DNA of 64,000 bases from Papio anubis (GCF_008728515.1 NW_022161834.1:104038-168037); one strand, 5' to 3'. Shown: positions 23,001 through 38,000, counted from the stretch's first letter. Program-made: numbers and translations. Notes: generated from the letters alone by a model not told the origin.

Positions 23001-26000
23001 AGTCCTTGGCTTAAACTTAGTTGGTGTTTTCTAAACTGTATTAGAGTCAGTTGTCCTTATCCCAGAGTAATGGGGTCAAGGGTAACATGAATAAATTACA
23101 TCTCTGAACAATAGCAGAGGGACTAATTTTAACCCCAAATTCCTGTCTTCTTTTTAATGTTTTAGGAGAGCCATTGCAAAGAATAACCCTAGGCTGGCCG
23201 TGTTGGCTCACACCTGCAATCCTAGTACTTTGGTAGGCTGAATGGATTGGATGGATCACCTGATGTCAAGAGTTTGAGACCAGCCTGGCCAACATGGTGA
23301 AACCCCATCTCTACTAAAAATACAAAAATTAGCTGGGGGTGGTGGCACATGCCTGTAATCCCAGCTACTTGGGAGGCTGAGGCAGGAGAATCGCTTGAAC
23401 CTGGACGGTGGCGGTTGCAGTGAGCAGATATCGCACCATTGCACTCCCCCTGCCTGGGCGACAGAGCAAGACTCTGTCTTGGGGGAAAGAAAAAAAAAAA
23501 AGTAAATGGATAGAGTTTTAGTCTATTCTGTTCCTCTCTCCCCATTACTATCTGATGGAAATCCCAATGAAGAGGGAATTAGTCTCCAAACACTCACATC
23601 CTAAATAGGCCATAGTGGACTACTGAGAATCATCTCCTTTATATTCATTTTTTACATAATATTTTCTTAAAAAGAAGCCAAACAGATCTGTCAGCTCGCA
23701 TTCCTACAGCCCTGTGCACAGCGATAGAAGGTGGTGTTTAAAACACTGAGAACGTTACCCCAGCAAGTCAAAGGACGTAGCCTATGGCTCACTGGGTTCT
23801 AGGGAAATACGATTGCTATACGTGGGCCACTTCCAGAGGGGATGATTGAGGCATGCTGGGTTTCTGTTGAGCCAAGCTGTAATGCTCTATGCTGCCCAGT
23901 TCCTGGTTCTCTGTCTCAGGTCACAGGCCACTCTTTTCTTGGTTAGCTACTTTTAAAAATTTACCGTTCATCCTCCACCTCACATCTGTTAGGATAAAAA
24001 AAAAAATCCAGAAATAAAAAATCTAAGCAAGGATATAGAGAAACTGGAACTCTTGCACACTATTGGTAGAAATTTAAAATGGTGCAGCTGCTACAGAAAA
24101 CAGTATGGTGGTTCCTCAAAAAATTAAAAATAGAATTCGCATATGATCCAGCAATTCCACTTCTGGATATATACCCAAAAGAACTGAACGAAGGAGCTCA
24201 AAGAGACATTTGTATACCTATATATATATATATCCGTATTACTCACAACAGCCAAGAGGTAGAAGCAGCCCAAGTGTCCACAGACAAATAAATAGATGAA
24301 ATGTGGCATACACATACAGTGAAGTATTTATTCAGCCTTAAAAAAGGAAGAAAATTCCAACATGGATGAGCATGGAGGACATGGTGCTGAGTTACATATG
24401 CCAGTCGCAAAAGGAAAAATGTTATATGATTCCACTTATATGAGGTCACTAGAGTAGTCAAATCCATAGAGACAGGAAACAGAATGGTTATTGCCATGGA
24501 GTGGGCAGAGCGGGAATGGAAAAGTGTTGTTTAATTGGTACAGAGTTTCGATTTTGCAAGATGAAAAGAGCTCTGGAGATGGATGGTGGTGATGGTATGA
24601 AAACAATGTGAATGGCCGGGCGCGGTGGCTCAAGCCTGTAATCCCAGCACTTTGGGAGGCCGAGATGGGCGGATCACGAGGTCAGGAGATCGAGACCATC
24701 CTGGCTAACACGTTGAAACCCCGTCTCTACTCAAAAAAATACAAAAAACTAGCCGGGCGATGTGGTGGGCGCCTGTAGTCCCAGCTACTCGGGAGGCTGA
24801 GGCAGGAGAATGGCATAAACCCCGGAGGCGGAGCTTGCAGTGAGCTGAGATCCGGCCACTGCACTCCAGCCTGGGCGACAGAGCCAGACTCCGTCTCAAA
24901 AAAAAAAAAAAGAAAACAATGTGAATGTACTTAGTGCCTCAAAACTGTACAGTTAAAAATAGTTAAGATAGTAAATTTTGTTATGTACATTGTACCACAA
25001 TTTCAAAAAGATATATATATATATATTTTAAAAAGAGTTTACCACCCATCCAGAGTGACTTAGGGTTAAATGGAAGTATCAAAGCGGCCTGACTGTTCTA
25101 CAAGGTTCCCAAACATGGCACACATATCATCAGTTCTGCCTACTCTTGCTCAGGACAAACATTATTAATTGATCATTACAGCTTTCTTTCTTCCTGAACC
25201 CAGATACAATATCATAAACTTTCACAACATGGGCCACTACCAAGCAACTGGAGTGGACACGTCAGCTATGTCAATGTAGGAAAAAAATATAGGAAAATGT
25301 ACAATGTAGGAAATGTAAAATGTAGGAAAATATAAAATGTAGGAAAAAATTGTGATGGTCTATGAAATCCATGCTAGAGAAAAGAAGGATACAAAAATAT
25401 AAAAATGTATAAGATAGGAAAAATCAACACAAACTTGATACATTAAGGAAAAATTATATTTTTCAGCACTGTCTCAAAAAAGTCCCAATAGCTGAAATAG
25501 AAGCAGCATCTTTTGCCACTATTACCACTCATTTGAACCCGTATAACCCAGGTTTGGGTGTCCAATTCTACAAGTCTTTTCTACAAAAAGGAACCAGAAC
25601 TCCTTCAAGGAGAATTGATTTCAAGTCTTGGGAAAGGAAAATTCAGAGTGGGTGTAGAATATCCCATTGTTGCTAGCAAGCAAAGACGATGTACTACAAG
25701 GACTAAAGAGAAATTTAGGGAGCTCCCACTGCCCAAGCTACACCAATTTAGGCATAAAGTGTTAGCAAAGGTAGTAGTAATATAAAAGGGAAATAGTTTG
25801 TAATTTTATTGGTATTGTTGAGTTTCAAGGTATTGAATACATAGCTAGTTTGTTTCTCTTCTACTTCATACACAGACATTAAGCATGGGTCTATTATTAA
25901 GGGTGAATAGGAACCTGCTTCTATTTGTGTTAGCAGGAGATACTGGGTGGGGAACCTTTAAGTGGGCCAGTCTCTTCAAAATTAAGAGCTATACCATGAG

Positions 26001-29000
26001 CAAGATTGGTCCTTGTGATCTCATATCATATCATAACAAGGAATAAGAAAAAGTCTACCTATTCACTGCCACTGACGGTTATGCATAACCAATGAAAATC
26101 CCTTTTCAGAGAGTCCAGTGGTATGTTTTCAGATGATAAATTAGCTGGGTTCCTCCACCGCCTCCCCCAAGAGAGCACTGACCCACTGCCTCAGCTCCTA
26201 AAGAATAAACTCTGTAGATGAACCTACTAATGAGACATTAATCTCGCTGTGTCACCCAGGCTGAAGTACAGTGGTGCAGCCTCCACCTCCTGAGTTCAAG
26301 TGATAAGACATAAATAAGGTTCCAATTATATCAAAGATGTCAATATATCATAATGACAGAAAAATAAGGTAGGTTCGAACCATTTGTTCACAACTTCTGG
26401 TAAAGACGTTGAGTTTCAGAAAAATAATATCTATCTGAGACATAGAGATGTAAATTTCCACGATGTAACTAGCACAACTTTGTAACAAGGGGACTTGAAC
26501 CACTGAACTATACAACTAGATCCCACATTCAGACCTGAAATCAAAGGGATAACAATTTAGAACTTATAACCTCATCGAGTCTTTTTCTTTATGGGTATGG
26601 TAAAGTTTCTAAAATCCTAGGAAGATGGCCGGGCACGGTGGCTCACACCTGTAATCCCAGCACTTTGGGAGGGTGAGGCGGGGGGATCACTTGAGGTCAG
26701 CAGTTCAAGACCAACATGATGAAACCCCATCTCTACTAAAATTACAAAAAATTAGAGGGCATGGTAGTGTGTGCCTGTAATCTCAGCTACTCGGGAGGCT
26801 GAGGCAGAAGAATCACTTGAACCCAGGAGGTAGAGGTTGCAGTGAGCTGAGATCACGTCACTGCACTCTAGCCTGGGCAACAGAGGGAGACTTCATCGCA
26901 AAAAAAAAAATAAAAAATCCTAAGAAGATGTAAATTGCATTATATATTTCATAGATATATTTATACTATTTAAGGAAATTTGATATGTTGAATTTGTTAT
27001 TTTTATCAAGTCCTTAAAAGTGTTTAAAGTTACAATCACTGGTTAAATCATTTTACAATTTTGCTTTGTTAAATTTAATTTTTCTTTTTTTTTTTTTGAG
27101 ACAGGGCCTTGCTGTGTCGCCTAGGCTGTAGTATAGAGGTGCAGCCTCCACGTCCTGAACTCAAGAGATCCTCCCACCTCAGCCTCCTGAGCAGCTAAAA
27201 CTACAGGCATGCACCACCATACCTGGCCAATTTTTGCATTTTTTGTAGAAATGAGGTTTTTCCATGTTGCCCAGGCTGGTCTCAAACCCTCAGCTCAAGC
27301 AATCCAAACTGCTGGGATTACAGGCATGAGGCACTGCGCCTGGTCAAATTCATAAATTTTGGTGATCTTTTTGAATAAGTAGTATGTGATTATTTAGAGG
27401 AGTATTCAGTAAATTTAAAAATATTGCTCAATAAATTCGTAAGATTATAAATTACACATTAAACAATGCACTAATGGTCATACATATTCCTTCCCAAACA
27501 GAAAAGTCCATTGAACACTAAAGACTATCAAAAGATGAAATCAGTTTGCCATCCCAGGAGACTCAAGACCATTAAAAAAGATTGCTATTCAAATAAAGAT
27601 ACCACATGCTAAGCCTGTTCTATACAGATTGTGTCAATTTCTCAGATGTGGTGGAGCTTGCTCTTTGGATCACCCTACCTTGTGTGGTGAAAGCTTTTGT
27701 TTCCCAATTTTATTGCTAACCTAGAGCTGTCAATCCCATACCTTTGGGTTCATCTGTCTTTCCTCCTGGGTTGGAGTTATCATCTTTTGTGGAATCCTTC
27801 AAGGTTCCATATTCCTTTTCCATCTTAGCTGCTTCTTCCTTGGTACTGTCTGTTTCTTCATGACTCTTCTCTGATGGTGCTGTAATCAGATTGAGCATTG
27901 TTGTCATAGCCCTATTTCCTATCTATTAATTGGTTCCTAAAGTAGAAATCAACTTTATTGACAAGGTACAGTTTGAGGTCAGATCATATTTTGAGTTGAA
28001 TGGGATCTTAGTGCTTATCTAATCCAATCCTCTAACCCCATATCACAGAAGAGGAAATTGAAGCCCAGAAAGGGGAGAGATATGTCTAAAGTCATCCTGT
28101 GAGTTGACTTCAGACATATCGCCCCCACCTCACTCCAGCTTTCTGAATTCTGATTTGGTAATTTTTCCTTTCTGCCACACCGTGCCATTAGAGGGCATAT
28201 ATTCTTTGTCTTACTTTAATCAGTGTAGGTGATCAAGCCAGGATATGTCAGGTTCTGAAGTATATTTGGTGGGTCTTGATTCCAAATGATAATAACTCTA
28301 TAGCTGCCCAATCTCTCCTTGACATTGCATTTTTGAAGGACAGTCTATTATTCAGAGTCACACCTAAGTATCTGGGGCTATGGGAGGACTTCTCTCCTTC
28401 TGCTCCTTTCTTCACACTCCTTTACCCCTAGGAACCTTAAATTTGAAGAAGAGACTTGAACTCTTACTGTCAAAAGAGAATAACTCTTGCTCCCTTCTCA
28501 CTTTAAAATAACCATATTTCCATGTAGTAATCCTTTGTTGAATTAAAAATCATAAAACTTAAAGTAGGTAACCATTTGGAAACAATTGAATGCATTTCTG
28601 TAGCCAATAAAATATTTGGAACCTCAAGCAGTCTAACAGTAAACTTTTAAAATAAAGTGTTTTTTTATTGTAGAAAAATAGGAAGAAAAGAAAGAAATCA
28701 GTTATTGTCTGATATCAAACATCCGCTAGTGTGCTGCGGTATATACAGAGATGCATATTTTTTTTTTCACAGCTGTGGTACAATTTTGTTCTTTGCTTGT
28801 GTCATTAACATTATTATGGAAGGATATTTCCAGGTAATTAAAAACTGCTTGAAAACATTTTAAAGGGCTGTATACTATGCCATCAAGAATATGTACATGA
28901 TTTCTGTGATAGGGACAAAGAGTCAAAGTATAACAATTTGCAATTTTTGGTTGTCATTAATAGTTAAACAAATTTAAAAAAGAATCTGCCATTTGCAAAC

Positions 29001-32000
29001 TTTTCTCTTTTTGTTCCACCCTCCTCCTTGAAAGGAGGCTTCTTTCCATAGCTCAGTTTCCTGGGGTTTGATGGGCAGAGTAGGGTGATGGGTGGAGGTT
29101 TGGAACTGATGAAATCAAGAGCGAGGGTAAAGCGCACTACCTAGGGGCACAGACCATCCCAGGGGAGAGAGAAGACCTGGGAGGCGAGAGCAGGAGGTGG
29201 GACAGTGGAGAGTGGACAGATGACCAGGGACAGTAGTCTGGAGAAGTCGTTATCTAGTGAGAGAAGATACCTAAAGGAGAATTTTAGGACGGATTGCTCA
29301 GTTTTGTGATGTAGCCTTTTCCTGTCCACCTAAGATTCCTAGCCACCTCCAAGAATCTTCAGTAAAGATCTACATTATTTTTCAATGTTTTTTGAGGTCA
29401 GATTTATGTGCTGTGATTGGCCACAAAATAACCAAGGTCACATCTCATTAATCCTATGGCTGCATTTCAGATTTTAACACTTTTCAAAATCTGTAATTTT
29501 GTATTAATGTTTATTAAAGTTCATTATTTACTACTCAAAATGGTTATTATTCTAAAGGTTAGAAAAATAGTTTAATAATCGTACCTGGGAAAAGCTTGCT
29601 TATATTGTCAGTAGCATTTTTTTCTAGCTTGTTTTTGGTCTGAAGAGCAATCATTTCATCCAAGTTTTCTGGAGGGAGGAAGGAAAGAAATATAATTTTA
29701 TTCCCTGAGAGATGACATCAAATTTTTACTAAAAATGTTTACATTGCACCAGAAATATCACAATAGCAACTCCAAAATATTAACACCGCTGGTAAGGTGT
29801 TTTGACCTGGATTTTATTTCTGAGAATCATAGACTCTCAGGATGGAAAGACATATAATTTGAAATCCTCAAGTTCAGCCTCCTACTCAGCTAATTGCAGA
29901 AGTCACTTCTACATCTCTGTGGCCACTGCTAGAACACTTCCAGGATTGGGAATTAGAGTGGATACTTGGAGTTTGACTTACTCAACACCTTGTGGTAACT
30001 GCACCTTGAATTTTCTCTGGGGAACCTACCACTGTCTCACTCTCAGAACATTTGACTCCACTAGTGCTAGAATACCCTAGAATGACAAACAGGGTCTTCC
30101 ATGACCTGGGCTATAATTCAAGGACGAGCCCAGGACCCTATCCAGGTCAGTGAGACTCAATGGTAGGACCACTGGTAGAAAGAGGCTCTCTTTCCACTGG
30201 GATTGATGTGCTGTGAGGAGGTGAGATTGGGACTGTCCCAGCCATCTTGTTCCCACAGGGAGCAATCTGTCTGGAATAAATGAAGACACAAAAAGTCGGA
30301 GCTGTGAGATGAGATAAGGTCAGTTCCTCACACTGTTGATGGAATTCACAAACCCAAAGCCAGGCTACCCCGTCACTCCTTAGACTTTTCCAGTTATATG
30401 CAGCAATAAATTCCTTTTTTGCTTAAGCCAAACAGTTGGATTTCTGTCTTTCAGGGCTTTCACTAATTCATGAGGAAGAAAGTTCTACTGTCAGGTAATC
30501 TTAGGGATCATTTCCCTACTTATATTAAGCTGCACTCTGTATCCTTGTCTTTGTTCTAATTCTGCTCTTTGGAGTAGTATCATATTAAGTGTTGCTAGAC
30601 AGGAGTCTAGACTGTGACTTCCTCAAGGTAGACGATGAATTAGAAACCACACTTTTTGTACTTAGCTATTCAACCAGTCACATAGCTATCTCACTACACT
30701 ATTTTAGGATGAGCCTTTTCCACCATTCACAAACAAGCAAGTCTTTGCAATTAGTTTGTAAGGATCTTATTATTACTTTGTATATTTTCTCCCCAAGTAA
30801 ACTCCTTTTGCCCTACCCCTATTTTAAGAAGATAATTAATATATTCTAATGTGTAATGCATTGCTTTCTTCTTGGAAATAGTTGCCATACCTGGCAACAT
30901 TTGTAATCTTGATATACTGTTGAGGCCAGAATAGAAAGGCAGATCACTGCTTGTCACTAGCTCGGATGGGAGGAGAGGAGGCTGGTCAATCGTCTTCTAC
31001 CCACGCTGCCCTGAGCCCCTGGGGATATAAGGGTGGCTCTCCACGGCAGCAGAAGTCAAAAGCCAATGTGCTTATACAGAAAAATTCCTAAAGACATAAC
31101 TCAAGCTCTAATTGTAAAAGTTATACACACACACTTAATACATATATGTATACAAACATGTACATATACATTAATATGTATGTAATACATATATATTTAT
31201 AAACAATATTTACTTTGCATATGTAAGGAGCAGATAAAATTATTTAAAAACACAAACCTTTAGAATAAAATTTAAATAGTCTATCATAAAAATAAATAAG
31301 TAATTTACTTTAGATAGTCTTCTCTTGTGGAGTATCTAGCCTATTTTCACTGCTTTGCTCCTACAAGCCAATGTTGTCCAATAGAACTTTCTGCAATGAT
31401 GACTGTATTCATTTCTGCACTGTTCAATACAGTAGCTACTAGCTACATGTGGCAACTGGGCACTTGAAGTGGGCCTAGTGCAACTGAGAAACTAGATTTT
31501 AAATTCTGTTTCAGTTACTCTTAATTTAAATAGGAACTTGTGGTTAGTGGTTACCATATTGGGCAGCACAGTTATAAGTGACAGTGGGAATATCTGCCTT
31601 GCACATAAGCCTTTGAGGCATTTCTGATTTATTTCCACAGGATAATTGACTAAGTGTGGAATTTCTGACTCACAGGGTATTGATATGAAACAGTTGTTGA
31701 TATGAAAACAATGTCTTTGATCTACTGTTAAAAAAATAAAGTAGGCCCCAAAGCACTATGTGTAATATGAGCTTATTTTTTGTTGTATAAGAGAAAGAAA
31801 TGACATAGGTATACACACACACACACACACACACAGAATAACATTTGGAAGAATATAAACCAAGATGTTACCAGAGTGTTGATGTTGTGAGTGATTTTCA
31901 CTTTCTTTTTAGTACTTTTTGCATTGAATGACTTTTGAAAATAAACATGCTCTTTCACAGTCAAGGAAAAAACCAGTAAAACTACTTTCATTTAGAAAAA

Positions 32001-35000
32001 AAATGAGGTTCATCCAGAGTAATTCTGGATAACCCTATCTGATATAGTTTTGATATTTGTTCCCCCCACACTAATGTTGAAATACAGTCCCCAATGTCGG
32101 AGGTGGGCCCTGGTGGGAGGTGATTGGTTCATGGGGGCAATTTCTCACGAATGGCACCATCTCCTTGGTGCTGTCCTCGGATAGTGAGTGAATTCTCACG
32201 AGATCTGATTGTTTAAAAGTGTGTGGCACCTCCCCTACCCTTGCCTTTGCTTTCACGCTGTGACATGCCTGCTCCCACTTTACCTTCTGCCATGAGTAGT
32301 TGCTTCACCAAGCAGATGCTGGTATCATGCTTTCTGTACAGCCTGAAGAACCGTGAGCCAATTAAACCTCTTTTCTTTCCTTCTTATTTTATTTATTTCC
32401 TATTTATTTATTTGAGACAGAGTCTTTCTCTGTGGCCCAGGCTGAAGTGTAGTGGCACTATCTCGACTCACTGCAACCTCAGTCTCCTGGGCCCAAAGAG
32501 ATTCTCATGCTTCAGCCTCCTGAGTGGCTGGAACTACAGGGGTGCACCACCACACACAGCTAATTTCTGTATTTTTTGTAGAGATGGCATTTCACCATGT
32601 TGGCCAAGCTGGTCTCGAACTCTTGGCCTCAGGTGATCCGCCGGCCTCAGCCTCCCAAAGAGCTGGGATTACAGGCGTGAGCCACCGTGCCTGGCCTAGA
32701 GTCAAATTTTTATAAAATTGTCTCCATAAGATTACTAGAAAATGCTAATGAGACAATTAATAAATGTGAAATATTTGTACTCAAGCTGGTTCTATAAAGA
32801 TAAAAAGTTGAAAACTGGTTAATTTTATTTGCATATATTATCAAACTGGTTGATTCTTGCTACCCAGGTGATCTGGGAAGCTTTGGCATAAATTATCAAA
32901 TTAATGAGGTCATTATTGCCAAGTCCCTAATTTACTTTGAACAGTGAAAACCACCACAGTAGAAACAAACCACATAGGAGCTCACCAAGGTAGGAAACAC
33001 CTTCTTCTGGAGATATTGTTCCATATTTCACCATCATCTTCACAAAGTCAATCAATGTTTTCATGATAGTAATCAGTGTTTCTTTCTCTTTTGCTTCTTT
33101 TTCTATATGAAAGAACAAAATAACTTAAAACTAGTGGGGGATAGCTTCCTCTTTCAATGTCAGTTTATAAAGGACAGCATCTTTTTGTTTGTTTGTTTGG
33201 GGTTGTTTTTTTTTTTTTTCCCAAAGATGAGGTCTCAGTGTGTGACCCAGGCTGGAATGCAGTGCTATTTGCAGGTCTCATCATGGCTCACTACAGTCTC
33301 AGACTAAACTCCTGGATTCAAGAGATCCTTCCATGAAGTTGGAACTATAGGTAAACACCACCACACCCAGCACTAGTTACAGTATTTTACTGAAATATTT
33401 TTCTCTATATTTATAGCTAAAACCATATATATTTAACTTACAAAAAAAATCTAAGCTTGATTGGAAATATAGGGTAAGATAGATACAGCTATACTGAACT
33501 TTTTTCAGAAATAGGCAATTATAACTTCTCCAAAAGAGTTTAATTTCTTTTAAAATATTTTGCTGATAGAGTAGATGATAAAGACTCAGTTTTCAACCCG
33601 AGATAACATGAACTCAAAAGGAAGGGTAGAAGACTGGCAAGCTAACAACTTTTCTCTACTCAGGTGGTAAGTCTTTGAGGGCAAGAACAATCTTTATTCA
33701 TTAATGAAGCTTAATTTTCTTAATTGAAAATAAGAACATACATAGTTTTAGTTTATAAATGCAAAATTGATTTTTGAACAAGATGTTACTTTTTAATCTT
33801 TGTTTCATTTGAAAGAATATATGCGTATAGTAAAAATATTTCAACTACTCAAAAGTAAATAAAAATGGAAAGTAATATTCTCTTCCTCATCCCCTCTAAC
33901 TCTCTTTAAGTAACTATTACTAGCAGTTTCTTGGGAACCCTTTTTCTTTTTCTTTTCTTTTTTTTTTTTTTTTTAGGTGGAGTTTCACTTTGTCACCCAG
34001 GCTGGAGTGCAGTGGCACCATCTTGGCTCACTGCAATCTCTGCCTCCTGGGTTCAGGAGATTCTCCTACCTCAGCCTCCCGAGTAGCTGGGATTATAGGT
34101 GTGTGCCACCACGCCTGGCTAATTTTTGTATTTTTAGTAGAGATGGGGTTTCACCATGTTGGCCAGGATGGTCTCAATCTCCTGACCTCAGGCGATCCGC
34201 CCGCCACGGACTCCCAAATTGTGGGGATTACAGGCATGAGCCACTGTGCCCGGCCTCTTGGGATCCCTTTGTATTTGACATTCTGTTCTGCATCTTGATG
34301 GAACAAAATGGATAATGATGCCATAATAGCTGAGTAAAAAATATTAATTCTAAAATCAGAAAAAAACATCAGTTTCCATTTTTGAAGAAAAGAAAAACTA
34401 AGATGCTAGAGGGGAGCCCATTTTCCCTATTCTTTGAGCTTCCACTGAAAGATTTTCTCTAAATACTCCTAGCCTTTCCCCTTCCTCTGCATCCTCCCCC
34501 ACAGATATGGTTGGTAAGCAACAGCCATTAGCCTATGTTTCTCAGCTGGTGGGGATTTGGAATCTTTCTTTTTTCCCACTTGCTTGGAACAGTGCAAGGC
34601 AAGAACCTGAGAAACGAGCCCGTTCTGCAGACCCAAACTATCCCTGAGACTGGCTGTTGATCTAGATGGAGGAGTAGGGAGCAAATAAGGCCACAGTTGG
34701 CTCTCACATGAAGCTACGTTCTGCAGCCCCGTGTTTATCAGCAACAGAGATGATATTTTGGTTTCCTGCCTGCTTTATTCATTCTTAATTTGTTGAGACC
34801 CTGGGCAAGAAAGACAGATGCTAGCAAAGAACTCAGTATAAATATTTAAATTAAAATCATGGGAAAATAAAGGCAATAAGAAATGAGGTGAGGAAAATGG
34901 AAAGATAAAAATGAATAAGGAACATTTTATACAGTAGCATTTTTAAAGATGCCATCAAAGTCATGGGTTGGGAGGGAGGAAAAACGGGAGAAGAGGCAGG

Positions 35001-38000
35001 GGAAGAGATCTTGGAAAAGAACTGATAAATAGTAACTTCAGCTATCACATTATTTGCTCAAGGGCACATCCGTAAAAGTATTTGGCATCACGCTGGTGCT
35101 CTTCACTGATGAGAAGTGACTCACCAGGATGACAGAGGTTCTGAGTTGGGCATCTGCCAACCAATGGGGCAAGATGGCTCAGAATGGACCCTCTACAAGC
35201 CCTGCAGAGCCAGCAGAGTGGTCGGTGCCATCTGGCCAATGTCTGGAATTGAAGCACAAAGGATGTTCTCCAGAAATGAAAGCTTATTTTAAGGTCACTT
35301 CTTGGGAGAAATAGATTACAGTTATAGAAGTCTTTATATAAATGTTCAATCTGGGGCTGAATCCTTGAACAGGGAAAGGAAAAGCCATGAAGGCAGTCCA
35401 GAGCATCTGTTTGAACAATAACAACAGAAACATTGCACATTATTATCCTCCTTGCAGATTAACCAAAATAAACATGGACTGAATCCTCAGTTAACTCAGT
35501 GCACCTAGGAGCAAAGAGATCAGCATGAATGACTTTGCTTTAAAAAACAAAAACAAAAGCAAATAATTTCCCAAGTGTGTTTTAGGCTCCTGGATTTCTT
35601 CAGTCTAATGTTCTCCATTTTAACTCTGAAGTGAAAATGTTCATAAAGGCTGAAGCTGAAACTGTTCATAAAGAAGTCTTGAATAATCTTTTGAATTAGG
35701 TTTCATACACTGTTTCCATTAAGGAAAGTGAGTAAAGCCTTTGAAAGAAAGATATGTTGCAAATGGCAGGATTTCCTTCCTACTTTCGTGTTTGTGTATG
35801 TGACAACATGTATGCTACTAAAAAAAAGTCAGGCAAAGAAAGACAAATACTGTAGGATCTCACTTATATGTAGAATCTCAAATAGTCAAACTCATAGAAG
35901 AAAAGAGTAGAATGGTAGTTGCCAAGGGCTAAGGGAAGGGAAAAATGGGGAGGTGTTGGGGTCAAAGGGTACGAAGTTTCAGTTATGCAAGATGAATACA
36001 TTCTGGAGAATGTACAGCATGGTGGTGATAGTTAACAGTCTTGTACTGTGTATTTGAAATTAGCTAAGAGGGTAGGTCTTAAGTGTTCTCATCACACACA
36101 CAAAAAGAATAAAAGAAAAAAAAGAAAAAAATGTTAACTGTGAGCTGATAGATACACTAGTTAGATTCATTGTGATAATCATTTCACAATGTATAAATGC
36201 ACCAAAACATCAAATTGTACACCTTAAATATATATATGATGTTTGTTTGCCAGTTATACCTCAATCAAGCTGAGAAAAAAAGAGTTGCAATAAGAGTTGA
36301 GGTTGAACTGGGTAAGGGCAGGGACACTGCCTGGTTCATATCCATCTTGGTGCTAGGTCTTTTCCGGTACCTTGTACATAGCACGTGTCCAGTATTTGTT
36401 TGCTGAACAAATAAATGAACGTTCTGTTAACAAGAAGATTAAATTATCCAGAAACATCACCTTTCCTGATTATCCTTTCCTAAATATTTTCATAACTGGT
36501 ATGCTCCTTTGGAAAAAAGAAATTGATGTGAACCGTTTTCCCCAAGCCCACAGTGTATGTCATTGAAGATTATATTTGGAAACTGAAAACAGGAAGAAAA
36601 AAACCCACCCACACATTTCCTGGAATTCCTCTTTCTGTTCCACATAATCACAACTACACAGTGGTTACCTGAATCAATACTTTTCAGTAATGCATAGAAA
36701 TTTGGGAAATACTGGAGTTCCTCAAAGTTGTCTTCACTGTAGGTTTTGGTTCTCCTTTCCAAGCCATTTGTCAAGGTTAAGGTGTTAGATACTGTTTCAT
36801 CGTTTTCTCCCTTAGTAAGACCATCTTGAATTGCTGCCATTGGAGTCTCCAGTGGGGAAAAATCAATAAAAAATAAACATTTTGTTAGAACTAGTGAAAC
36901 TCCAGCTTGATTCCTTCCTTTGTGATGCCCTTAAATGTGAAGAGAAAGAATTCCCCCACCTTTGCAAGCTCCTGCAGGTTCAAACCCATTTCTAGACATG
37001 TGTGCTCTTGTCATTTGAAAAGGTCATTGAAGCTTAGGGAAAGGAGCTCTACCTCAAGGGAAATCCCCTGAAGAACCTGGATCCTGCTCAGGGGAAAAAG
37101 GGGAATTTCTGGGCTCCTTCTCTGACCATGTTTACCTCCATAAATTCTCATGAGTCTCTCCTCGAAAAACTGCCTTTTAATGAAGAGGGAAACTTTGAGT
37201 TCACAGAATCCACCAAGAGGGCTGGTGTCAGGATACAGGAAAGCCTGTTAGAATGTCTATCCCTAGCAGGGCAGTCATTCTTGGGAATTTCTGAGTAAAA
37301 TTTAAGTGCTGTCTGGATGAGTGTACAAAATCCTTTCTCTCAGACCTGATATTTGTTCCATGGCTCCCATCTTAGTAAATGATTCATTCTGTGTTCAGTG
37401 AACTAGATAGAAATTTAAGAGCCTTTCTTGCCTCTTCTTCCTTTTCCCCCATCCAATCAATCAGTAGCCTTGTTGGCCCCGCTTTCAAAATTTATCCCAA
37501 ATTTGCACGTTTCTCTCTCCACTATGCCACTCTAGTCCAAGCAGCCTTCGTTTCTCACCTGCTAGCTGCAACACCACCCTCCCCAAATCTGTGCCCAACA
37601 CTGCGTTTCCACATTGTAGCCAGAGTTCTCTTTTTAACAGTCCGATCATGTAACTCCTTTGCTTAAAATTCTTCAGGGGACCAGAAAATTCTCATGGTTC
37701 TTACAATAAAGATCAGAGTCCATCCATGGCTCATAAGGCACTGCATGGTCTGGCCCGGGTCCACCTTCCCAGTCTCTTCTTTTTTTGCTCTTTCTTTTTG
37801 TGCCAGCAACACTGTGCTTGTTTCAGTTGCTTGGATACTCCACACATCCTTCTCTGTGTGCTGCCTCTCATGTTCACAAGTTAACTCCTATTTGACCTTC
37901 GGTTCTCAGTTCAAGTTACTTCCTTAGGGAAGAATTACCTGAGCCTAAGTCCAGGTCAGGCTCCTTTTTTGAGGTCTCACAGAACCATGTTTCTTTCCTC

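Larger units (their letters stand above)
16072..27741 (-). other. SCG3 intron 10
   Basis: The longest intron, 11.7 kb. Repeats are listed separately. Stretches without recognisable features: 16072-16780, 17770-18510, 18820-19309, 20635-21300, 21440-23190, 23505-23957, 25351-26240 and 27346-27741. The open frame at 22336-22740 (134 codons) is not recognisable as any protein and looks like chance. Confidence 0.75.
29669..32985 (-). other. SCG3 intron 8
   Basis: 3.3-kb intron holding a hAT-type element, an (AC)n tract, an MST-type LTR and an Alu. In 29669-31367 no clear repeat is recognised apart from weak similarity around 29820-30070 to very old repeats. The tract 31125-31205 is TA-rich. Confidence 0.7.
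33103..36668 (-). other. SCG3 intron 7
   Basis: 3.6-kb intron with two Alus and one L1 3' fragment. In 34270-35799 and 36440-36668 I see nothing nameable. Confidence 0.7.

Noticed and set aside
26468..26527. tRNA-like text on the - strand (TATAGTTCAGTGGTTCAAGTCC)
   Set aside because: It has A-box- and B-box-like words, but they touch each other with no room for a cloverleaf; at most a degraded SINE fragment.
34151..34369. Open frames across Alu elements here and at many other Alus
   Set aside because: These translate Alu consensus in various frames and are not genes.
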